A stretch of 11,418 bases of DNA from Bacillota bacterium (lineage in GTDB: Bacteria > Bacillota > Clostridia > Acetivibrionales > DSM-1351), in NCBI GenBank assembly GCA_023441625.1, contig JAEZOA010000152.1:1-11418 (forward strand), read 5' to 3'. Positions 5,771 through 11,418 of the stretch are shown in pieces; within the stretch, counting starts at the first letter, position 1; each line of letters opens with the position of its first letter. The notes beneath the pieces were generated by a model, which worked only from the letters and a program-made list of their open reading frames with translations, was not told the origin of the DNA and did no database searches. The position numbers were made by a program, and so were the translations under genes.

Positions 5771-5799
5771 TTGACACTGAGTGTATGATTGTATACAAT
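5771..5799 (+). promoter_or_regulatory. Sigma-A promoter of the citrate synthase-aconitase operon
   Basis: TTGACA (5771-5776) and TACAAT (5794-5799) are exactly 17 bases apart, giving a near-consensus promoter. The start point would be near 5806, leaving a leader of about 70 bases before the citrate synthase ATG. No strong leader structure or riboswitch was recognised. Confidence 0.8.
5788..5799. promoter_or_regulatory. Perfect palindrome ATTGTATACAAT, likely repressor operator
   Basis: This 12-bp perfect palindrome overlaps the -10 box of the citrate operon promoter, so a bound protein would block RNA polymerase. TTGTATACAA-type palindromes suit GntR regulators of the FCD group, and such a regulator is encoded at 9472 in the same cluster. 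The link between this site and that protein is inference. Confidence 0.55.
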
Positions 5800-5878
5800 A
5801 ATACATAAATACAAAAGCGTTTAATAAGAAAGCAGATCTAATTTTAAATTTTATTTTAATATTTTGGAGGTGTTAACA

Positions 5879-7258
5879 ATGATTGAGTTTAATAAAAAAT
5901 CAAACACATTAGAGCAAACTCAATACAGATATTCTCTACAAGACATTGCAGAACCAAACCTTTATAGAGAAATATTTAATTATGAGGAAGTTCCTAAATG
6001 CGCATTTAATCACCGTAGAGTTCCAATGAATCCAGCTGATGAAATTTGGTTGACAGATACTACTTTTCGAGATGGTCAGCAATCAAGAGCACCTTATACA
6101 GTTGAGCAAATTGTAACACTTTATGATTATCTGCATAAATTAGGCGGACCAAAAGGTATAATTCGACAAACAGAATTTTTTCTGTATAGTGATAAGGACA
6201 AGGAAGCTGTCTATAAATGTATGGAAAAGGGATATGAGTTTCCAGAGGTTACTAGTTGGATTAGAGCGTCTAAGAGCGATTTCCAACTTGCTAAGGAGAT
6301 GGGAATGAAGGAAACTGGATTCTTAGTCAGCTGTTCTGATTATCACATATTTAGAAAACTTAAAAAGACTAGAAAACAGGCTATGGAAGATTACCTCAGC
6401 GTTATTAAGGAAGCTATTGATGTGGGTATCAAACCTAGATGCCATTTAGAAGATATAACTAGAGCTGACTTCTACGGTTTTGTTGTTCCATTTGCATTAG
6501 AGCTTAGAAAGCTTATGGATGAAAGTGGTGTTCCAATAAAAATCCGAGCATGTGATACTATGGGTTATGGTGTTACATATCCTGGTGCTGCATTACCTAG
6601 AAGTGTGCCTGGAATAATATATGGACTACGTCATCATGCTGGTTTCCCAAGTGAACTGTTAGAATGGCATGGACATAATGATTTTTATAAGGCAGTGGAT
6701 AATTCATCAACAGCTTGGCTTTATGGGTGTTCTTCAGTTAATAGTTCACTTCTTGGAATTGGCGAACGTACTGGAAATACTCCGCTTGAAGCCATGGTAT
6801 TTGAGTATTGCTCACTTAGAGGAACTACAGATGGAATGGATACTACAATAATTACTGAAATAGCTGATTACTATGAAAGAGAACTTGGCTATGAGATTCC
6901 ACCTAGAACACCTTTTGTTGGTAAGCATTTCAATGTTACTCAGGCAGGTATTCACGCAGATGGATTGTTGAAGGACGAAGAAATATACAATATTTTTAAT
7001 ACTAAAAAGATATTAAATAGAGCACCTGGAGTAGCTATTACAAAAACTTCTGGTTTGGCAGGAATAGCATTATGGATAAATAATAATTTCCGTTTGTCAG
7101 AACAGGATATGGTTGATAAAAAGGACGAGGGTGTAGCAAAAATTAAAGAGTGGATTGACAAAGAGTATGAATCTGGGAGAACTACATCTATCAGCGATGA
7201 TGAAATGTTAAAAGGAATACAGGAAATAGCTCCAGGCTTGATTCCTGTTAAAAAATAA
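5879..7258 (+). CDS. Citrate (Re)-synthase, isopropylmalate/homocitrate synthase-like
   Basis: This probably condenses oxaloacetate and acetyl-CoA to citrate with Re stereospecificity, as shown for the Clostridium kluyveri enzyme, which is unrelated to the usual Si-citrate synthase. The 459 residues have the DRE-TIM aldolase fold: LTDTTFRDGQQSRAPYT (58-74) with the metal-binding R64-D65 region, metal ligands H264 and H266 in EWHGHNDF (262-269), the GIGERTGNTPLEA loop (293-305), and FNVTQAGIHADGLLKDEEIY (351-370). The N-terminal 55-residue leader before the barrel (FNHRRVPMNPADEIWLTD) is typical of this group. The ATG at 5879 has GGAGG eight bases upstream (5866-5870); a TTG at 5864 overlaps that site. 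Aconitase follows after 63 bp without a terminator, which favours citrate over leucine or lysine synthesis. Homocitrate synthase activity cannot be excluded from sequence alone. Confidence 0.85.
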   Translation: MIEFNKKSNTLEQTQYRYSLQDIAEPNLYREIFNYEEVPKCAFNHRRVPMNPADEIWLTDTTFRDGQQSRAPYTVEQIVTLYDYLHKLGGPKGIIRQTEFFLYSDKDKEAVYKCMEKGYEFPEVTSWIRASKSDFQLAKEMGMKETGFLVSCSDYHIFRKLKKTRKQAMEDYLSVIKEAIDVGIKPRCHLEDITRADFYGFVVPFALELRKLMDESGVPIKIRACDTMGYGVTYPGAALPRSVPGIIYGLRHHAGFPSELLEWHGHNDFYKAVDNSSTAWLYGCSSVNSSLLGIGERTGNTPLEAMVFEYCSLRGTTDGMDTTIITEIADYYERELGYEIPPRTPFVGKHFNVTQAGIHADGLLKDEEIYNIFNTKKILNRAPGVAITKTSGLAGIALWINNNFRLSEQDMVDKKDEGVAKIKEWIDKEYESGRTTSISDDEMLKGIQEIAPGLIPVKK

Positions 7259-7321
7259 AGTAACATGGCTAGATAGGTATTACTGAGATTATAACTAAAA
7301 AATTGTGAAGGAGTATTAAAT

Positions 7322-9250
7322 ATGGGCTTTAATTTAGCACAGAAAATAATAAAAAGTCACTTAGTTAGTGGAGAAATGGTTAGTGGAAGTGAAATATCTA
7401 TTAAAATTGATCAAACGCTTACACAGGATTCAACAGGTACAATGGCATATTTACAGTTTGAAGCAATTGGAATGCCTAGAGTAAAGACAAAGAAATCAGT
7501 TGCATACATTGATCACAACACCTTGCAGGCAGGTTTTGAAAATGCTGATGATCATAAATATATACAGACAGTTACATCAAAACATGGAGTTTATTTTTCA
7601 AAGCCTGGAAATGGAATCTGTCATCAGGTTCAGCTAGAGCGTTTTGGAGTGCCTGGTATGACCTTACTTGGTTCTGATAGCCATACTCCAACAGGCGGAG
7701 GAATTGGAATGCTTGCTATCGGAGCAGGTGGACTTGATGTGGCTGTAGCTATGGGTGGTGGACCATACTATCTTTCAATGCCAAAAGTCTGTAAGGTTGA
7801 ATTAAAAGGAAAGCTGAACCCATGGTCAACAGCAAAAGATATTATACTGGAAGTTATAAGAGTATTGACTGTTAAGGGTGGAGTAGGCAAGGTTATTGAA
7901 TATGCTGGAGAGGGCATCAAAACACTTACTGTTCCTGAAAGAGCTACCATTACAAATATGGGAGCTGAATTAGGTGCTACAACCTCAGTATTCCCAAGTG
8001 ATGAGGTTACACTTGAGTTCTTGAAGGCTCAAGACAGGGAACAGGATTGGATAGAGCTTTTACCGGATGCAGATGCAGAATATGATGAACATATTGTTAT
8101 AGATTTGGCAACAATTGAGCCTATGGCAGCTAAGCCACATAGTCCAGATAACGTAGAAAAGATTTCTGCTATTGGAAAAATAAAAGTTGATCAGGTTGCT
8201 ATTGGAAGCTGCACAAACTCATCTTATATGGATATGATGAAAGTCGCTGCAATTTTAAAAGGAAAGACAGTAAATCCAAACGTGAGCTTGGTTATTGCAC
8301 CGGGATCAAAGCAGGTATTAACTATGCTGGCACAAAATGGTGCGTTAGCTGATATGGTAGCAGCAGGAGCAAGAATTCTTGAGTCGGCTTGCGGTCCCTG
8401 CATTGGTATGGGGCAGGCACCATGTACAGATGCAGTATCTTTAAGAACCTTTAACAGAAATTTTGAAGGTAGAAGTGGAACTACTTCTGCTAAGGTTTAC
8501 CTAGTAAGCCCCGAAGTTGCTGCTGCAAGTGCACTTACAGGTGTTCTGACTGACCCTAGAGAGTTAGGTGAAGCTCCAAAGATTGAAATGCCAAAGGAAT
8601 TCTTAATAAATGATAATTTGGTTATAGCACCAGCTCCTGAAGGAAATGATGTAGAGGTTGTGAGAGGGCCGAATATTAAGCCTTTCCCACTAAACAAGGC
8701 ATTGACTGATAAGGTTGCAGGTAAGGCGCTGATTAAGGTTGAAGACAATATAACAACTGACCATATTATGCCTTCAAATGCTAAGCTACTTCCATTTAGA
8801 TCAAATATACCTTACCTTGCTGAATTCTGTCTAACACCTTGTGACTCTGAATTTCCAGCAAGAGCCAAGGCTAATGGCGGAGGGTTTATTATTGGTGGTT
8901 CAAACTATGGGCAGGGCTCAAGCAGAGAGCATGCGGCATTGGCACCATTACAGTTAGGCATTAAGGGCGTTATTGCAAAATCCTTTGCAAGAATTCATAT
9001 GGCAAACTTGATTAATTCAGGTATTATACCTATGACCTTTGAAAATGAAGCAGATTATGATTTAATTGATATGAATGACGAGTTGATAATAGAAAATGCA
9101 ATTGAGCAGATTAAAAAGGCTGATACTATCGTGGTAAAGAATTTATCAAAGAATACAGAGTTTAATACCAAGGTATCCTTATCTGATAGGCAGGTTCAAA
9201 TGATACTTGCGGGTGGTTTGCTAAACTATACACGTAACCTAAGTGAATAG
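7322..9250 (+). CDS. Aconitate hydratase (aconitase), compact bacterial type
   Basis: This [4Fe-4S] enzyme isomerises citrate to isocitrate via cis-aconitate in the cytoplasm. At 642 residues it is shorter than the AcnA and AcnB types (about 850-900) and fits the compact bacterial form found in many anaerobes. The cluster ligands are C297 in IGSCTNSS and C357 and C360 in ESACGPCIGMGQAP. Other marks are LLGSDSHTPTGGGIG (115-129), EDNITTDHIMPSNAK (474-488) and the swivel-domain substrate loop GGSNYGQGSSREHAA (525-539). Because the LeuC-like and LeuD-like parts are fused and a citrate synthase precedes it, this is not isopropylmalate isomerase. AAGGAG lies nine bases before the ATG. It is co-transcribed with the citrate synthase; no isocitrate dehydrogenase follows, as might have been expected. 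Confidence 0.95.
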   Translation: MGFNLAQKIIKSHLVSGEMVSGSEISIKIDQTLTQDSTGTMAYLQFEAIGMPRVKTKKSVAYIDHNTLQAGFENADDHKYIQTVTSKHGVYFSKPGNGICHQVQLERFGVPGMTLLGSDSHTPTGGGIGMLAIGAGGLDVAVAMGGGPYYLSMPKVCKVELKGKLNPWSTAKDIILEVIRVLTVKGGVGKVIEYAGEGIKTLTVPERATITNMGAELGATTSVFPSDEVTLEFLKAQDREQDWIELLPDADAEYDEHIVIDLATIEPMAAKPHSPDNVEKISAIGKIKVDQVAIGSCTNSSYMDMMKVAAILKGKTVNPNVSLVIAPGSKQVLTMLAQNGALADMVAAGARILESACGPCIGMGQAPCTDAVSLRTFNRNFEGRSGTTSAKVYLVSPEVAAASALTGVLTDPRELGEAPKIEMPKEFLINDNLVIAPAPEGNDVEVVRGPNIKPFPLNKALTDKVAGKALIKVEDNITTDHIMPSNAKLLPFRSNIPYLAEFCLTPCDSEFPARAKANGGGFIIGGSNYGQGSSREHAALAPLQLGIKGVIAKSFARIHMANLINSGIIPMTFENEADYDLIDMNDELIIENAIEQIKKADTIVVKNLSKNTEFNTKVSLSDRQVQMILAGGLLNYTRNLSE

Positions 9251-9308
9251 ACAAAAACTATACTTAAAACTATAGTAAGTAAACAATAGTGCCCTAAAAG
9301 GGGATAGA

Positions 9309-9392
9309 ATGAAGAATGCGAAGCATACAGCTAGTGCATTCATCGTAAACTTCGCATATCAAATAAACCCATGGGCTTATTTGCAAGTTTGA
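9309..9392 (+). CDS. Possible 27-residue small protein, unrecognised
   Basis: An ATG at 9309 follows AAAAGGGG with five bases between, a workable ribosome site, and opens a frame ending at TGA 9390-9392. The peptide starts MKNAKHTASAFIVNF and ends INPWAYLQV; its second half is moderately hydrophobic and aromatic, but too short for a confident membrane helix. It lies 58 bp after aconitase and overlaps the two alternative hairpins described for this gap, so it could be a leader peptide or simply a chance frame inside a structured repeat. I know no function for it. Codon use cannot decide at this length. Confidence 0.25.
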   Translation: MKNAKHTASAFIVNFAYQINPWAYLQV

Positions 9393-9412
9393 GCAATTCT
9401 GATCTTCATGTG

Positions 9413-9432
9413 GTGTGAAGAATTCTTCACAC
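9413..9432. promoter_or_regulatory. Perfect 20-bp palindrome upstream of the GntR gene
   Basis: GTGTGAAGAATTCTTCACAC reads identically on both strands and is centred about 50 bp before the GntR start. It has no loop and no T-run, so a protein-binding site is likelier than a terminator. Autoregulation by the GntR protein is possible, but the sequence differs from the palindrome at 5788, so a different protein may bind. Confidence 0.5.
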
Positions 9433-9471
9433 TATTAACAGCGTGCATGGCGCGCAGATGGGAAATAAAAC

Positions 9472-10143
9472 ATGGCTAAGCTTGAATATGATGAAAATGA
9501 AAACATGGTGAATTCATTACGAGGAAGGGTTTTTACACAAATCCGTAATCAAATTCTTACTGGGGCATACAAGCATGGTGATAGTCTTGTGGAATTAAGA
9601 CTATCTGAGGAACTGGGAGTAAGTAGAACCCCTATACGAGAGGCTATCAGACAGCTTGAGCTAGAAGGCCTGGTTCAAGCTATACCCAATAAGGGTGCTG
9701 TAGTTAAGGGTGTAACAGATCAAGATGTTGAAGATATTTTTACTATTAGAATGAGGATTGAAGGACTTGCAGCTAGATGGGCGGCAGAAAAGATTACAGA
9801 AGAAGAGATTAAGGAATTGAAAGAGGCTCTGGAGTTTGAGGAGTTCTACACCATGAAGAATGATGTTGAGCATCTTATAAAATTTGATTCTAAATTTCAT
9901 TCTATCATTTTCAAAGCCAGTAAAAGTGGACCACTAATGCATATGCTTAATACTTTTCATCATTATATACAAAGTGCTCGAAATAATTCCTTTGAGACAC
10001 CAGGCCGACCAGATAAGGCTTTTAAGGAACATAAGGCCATATTTGATGCAATAAGTAAAAAAGATGCAGATTCTGCAGAAGAGCTTACTATCGCACATAT
10101 TAGAAATGCAAGTAAGAACTATAATGAGAAGCATAATAAATAA
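9472..10143 (+). CDS. GntR-family transcriptional regulator, FCD (FadR/VanR-type) subgroup
   Basis: This is a cytoplasmic DNA-binding regulator controlled by a small carboxylate-type ligand. Of 223 residues, about 12-78 form the winged helix-turn-helix, with LSEELGVSRTPIREAIRQLE (44-63) as the GntR recognition motif and GLVQAIPNKGAVV (66-78) as the wing. Residues 85-215 form the all-helical FCD ligand domain; its metal-site pattern is visible as D139, H143, H187 and H209. Members often respond to organic acids, so citrate or a related acid is a natural candidate here, by inference. The start codon has only a weak ribosome site (GGGA about ten bases upstream). It follows aconitase by 221 bp on the same strand, and a terminator follows it. 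The likely target is the palindrome overlapping the citrate operon promoter. Confidence 0.9.
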   Translation: MAKLEYDENENMVNSLRGRVFTQIRNQILTGAYKHGDSLVELRLSEELGVSRTPIREAIRQLELEGLVQAIPNKGAVVKGVTDQDVEDIFTIRMRIEGLAARWAAEKITEEEIKELKEALEFEEFYTMKNDVEHLIKFDSKFHSIIFKASKSGPLMHMLNTFHHYIQSARNNSFETPGRPDKAFKEHKAIFDAISKKDADSAEELTIAHIRNASKNYNEKHNK

Positions 10144-10175
10144 GGATTTGTAAAAGAAATAATAGGATTATAAAG

Positions 10176-10211
10176 ACACAGAGGACAATTGTTATTGTTC
10201 CTGTGTTTTTT
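10176..10211 (+). terminator. Intrinsic terminator after the GntR gene
   Basis: ACACAG-AGGACAAT pairs with ATTGTTC-CTGTGT with a small internal irregularity and a short TGTT loop, and is followed directly by a run of Ts. It begins 33 bases after the GntR stop and separates that gene from the next oxidoreductase. Confidence 0.8.
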
Positions 10212-10219
10212 AGTAGAAT

Positions 10220-10235
10220 GTTACAATATGGTAAC
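10220..10235. promoter_or_regulatory. Dyad GTTAC-N6-GTAAC before the PanE-like gene
   Basis: Perfect 5-bp arms flank AATATG, about 36-50 bp upstream of the oxidoreductase start, in the place of a promoter or operator. No good -35/-10 pair at 17-bp spacing was found here, so the promoter itself is unassigned. Confidence 0.3.
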
Positions 10236-10270
10236 TTGTGTAGATTTATTAAAAGGGGTAAAAAAATAAA

Positions 10271-11203
10271 ATGAATATAGGTATAATTGGTGTGGGTGGA
10301 GTAGGGGGATATTTCGGCGGAAAACTAACAAAGCTATTACAAAGAGAAGAGTATAAGGAAGCTTTAAATATCTACTTTTTAGCGAGAAATAAGCATTTGG
10401 AAGAAATTAAAGAAAATGGCTTGATTCTAAGTACGAAGGACGAAGGAGAAATTATTTGTAAGCCTACCCTTGCAACTGATAATTTTGACGAACTACCGCA
10501 ATTGGATATATGCCTTTTATGTGTAAAAAGCTATGATTTTAATAACACTTTAAAATTGTTAAAGAGTAAAATAAAAGATGATACAAAAATTATCGCGTTA
10601 TTAAATGGCATCGATAATTATGCGCGAGTAAGAGAAGTAATACCAAATGGGGTACTTTACCCAGCGTGCGTTTATGTGGGTACGTGTATAGAAAGGTATG
10701 GAAAGGTTACACAAAATGGCGGAAGCTGTACAATCATATTTGGAAGTGATCCAGCAAAAGCTGTTGTTTATCCACAGGAGCTGTTAGATTTATTTGATGC
10801 ATGTGGTATAAAATATAAATGGACTAAAGACCCATATATGGAAATATGGAGCAAATATATGTTTATCGCCGCTTATGGAATGGTAACAGCCTGTGAAGAT
10901 AAAACACTTGGAATGGTTTTAGAATCAAAGGACTCGAGTTCTAAAGTAAAAGGAATAATGCAGGAAATTAAAAATATAGCAGATAAGTTAGAAATTAATT
11001 TGCCCGAGAATATTGTTGAAGAATCTTTTAACAAAGGACGTGAATTTACGTATGAAACTAAAACGTCTTTTCATAGGGACTTTGAACAGAAAAATAAGAA
11101 GAATGAGGGAGAATTATTTGGAGATACAATAATAAAGCTTGGTATCGAGTTAGGAGTTGAAACACCTATTTCAATTATTGTAAATCAAAAATTAAAACAA
11201 TAA
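10271..11203 (+). CDS. Ketopantoate reductase (PanE/ApbA) family oxidoreductase
   Basis: This is an NAD(P)H-dependent reductase of the 2-dehydropantoate 2-reductase family. The 310 residues have an N-terminal Rossmann domain with IGVGGVGGYFGG (6-17), CVKSYD (84-89) and LLNGIDN (110-116, with N112 matching E. coli N98). The C-terminal helical domain carries the catalytic lysine K195 in IWSKYMF and a TSFHRDF (265-271) segment. Compared with the E. coli enzyme, the two asparagines at +4 and +8 after the catalytic lysine are I199 and G203, so substrate binding may differ and pantothenate synthesis should not be assumed. The gene stands alone between terminators, with AAGGGG about 12 bases before the ATG, a loose ribosome site. 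No panB, panC or panD is nearby. Family assignment is firm; substrate is not. Confidence 0.85.
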   Translation: MNIGIIGVGGVGGYFGGKLTKLLQREEYKEALNIYFLARNKHLEEIKENGLILSTKDEGEIICKPTLATDNFDELPQLDICLLCVKSYDFNNTLKLLKSKIKDDTKIIALLNGIDNYARVREVIPNGVLYPACVYVGTCIERYGKVTQNGGSCTIIFGSDPAKAVVYPQELLDLFDACGIKYKWTKDPYMEIWSKYMFIAAYGMVTACEDKTLGMVLESKDSSSKVKGIMQEIKNIADKLEINLPENIVEESFNKGREFTYETKTSFHRDFEQKNKKNEGELFGDTIIKLGIELGVETPISIIVNQKLKQ

Positions 11204-11240
11204 GTGTCAATAGAGAGAAAATTATAAGCTTTTATTTAAA

Positions 11241-11277
11241 AAAAAGATGGGTAAGGAGATTTCTTGCTCATCTTTTT
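11241..11277 (+). terminator. Intrinsic terminator after the PanE-like gene
   Basis: AAAAAGATGGGTAAGGA pairs with TTCTTGCTCATCTTTTT along 17 positions, three of them G-U, around a GAT loop. The right arm ends in five Ts. It lies 38 bases after the stop codon. The A-run on the left arm also gives a T-run on the minus strand. Confidence 0.8.
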
Positions 11278-11334
11278 ACTTGGCTTTAAAAAGGTTAAAT
11301 GAAAAAGTAAATTCTAGCAGAAAAATATAAAAGT

Positions 11335-11375
11335 AAATGCACAAGAAAACTCCATTTAAAGAGGCTTGTGCATTT
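11335..11375. terminator. Second terminator-like hairpin near the window end
   Basis: AAATGCACAAG (11335-11345) pairs perfectly with CTTGTGCATTT (11365-11375), followed by TATTTTG. Read on the minus strand it is followed by T-rich sequence as well. It may end a gene lying beyond the window on the minus strand. The remaining 43 bases hold no recognisable gene. Confidence 0.65.
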
Positions 11376-11418
11376 TATTTTGATGAAAATAGTTGTATAA
11401 TTATACCGTGTTAGGGAG

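Larger units (their letters stand above)
9251..9471. other. Structured gap between aconitase and the GntR gene
   Basis: The 221 bases show no T-run terminator. Visible structures are ACTATA/TATAGT (about 9258-9283), ATGCGAAG (9316-9323) paired with CTTCGCAT (9350-9357), an exclusive alternative GAATGC (9314-9319) with GCATTC (9336-9341), AAATAAACCCA with TGGGCTTATTT (9361-9382, one mismatch), a 20-bp perfect palindrome (9413-9432), and GCGTGC/GCGCGC (9441-9455). A possible 27-codon ORF lies at 9309-9392. No convincing sigma-A promoter for the GntR gene was found. The segment may be a structured leader or an intergenic repeat. Confidence 0.45.

Noticed and set aside
5622..5798. 59-residue N-terminal extension of the chemotaxis transducer
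   Set aside because: It would run through the likely promoter repeats and the GGAGG ribosome site; the extension has no conserved character.
5806..5878. Riboswitch in the citrate operon leader
   Set aside because: The roughly 70-base leader is very AT-rich and shows no stable or familiar fold.
5879..7258. 2-isopropylmalate synthase of leucine synthesis
   Set aside because: It lacks the C-terminal leucine-binding domain length (459 residues here), and the next gene is a fused aconitase, not leuC/leuD/leuB.
7768..8748. Open frames antisense to aconitase
   Set aside because: They lie wholly inside a strongly conserved gene, have no ribosome sites worth noting and resemble no protein family.

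Overview
The window is AT-rich chromosomal DNA from an anaerobic, endospore-forming member of the Clostridia, perhaps Lachnospiraceae-like. This rests on low GC, strong GGAGG ribosome sites, a CwlJ/GerQ spore-germination pair, a clostridial-type ferredoxin and a Re-type citrate synthase. Family placement comes from gene content only. I see no rRNA, tRNA, CRISPR array, transposase, prophage gene or toxin-antitoxin locus.

Layout. Bases 1-195 hold only a cluster of small hairpins. Bases 196-1027 (minus) carry cwlJ then gerQ, a spore cortex-lytic enzyme and its coat partner. Bases 1131-1895 (minus) encode MTA/SAH nucleosidase, preceded by a hairpin and by a Cys-rich ferredoxin-like gene (2013-2744, minus). 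A divergent intergenic region then leads to a plus-strand pair (3013-4167): a two-helix membrane SPFH/band-7 protein and a 61-residue Arc-type ribbon-helix-helix protein. A bidirectional terminator and a separate 23-bp hairpin close that unit against the convergent chemotaxis-transducer gene (4371-5621, minus).

From 5771 to 9250 a near-consensus sigma-A promoter drives Re-citrate synthase and aconitase, giving oxaloacetate + acetyl-CoA to citrate to isocitrate, the opening of an incomplete oxidative TCA branch that supplies 2-oxoglutarate and glutamate. No isocitrate dehydrogenase is present here. A 221-bp structured gap with a possible 27-codon ORF leads to an FCD-type GntR regulator (9472-10143), a plausible regulator of the citrate operon because a perfect 12-bp palindrome overlaps that operon's -10 box. 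After a terminator comes a ketopantoate-reductase-family oxidoreductase (10271-11203), then two terminator-like hairpins.

Most genes are ordinary housekeeping or sporulation genes. The least explained parts are the SPFH/ribbon-helix-helix pair, the regulation of the citrate operon, the structured gap before the GntR gene, and several long hairpins that are not simple terminators.
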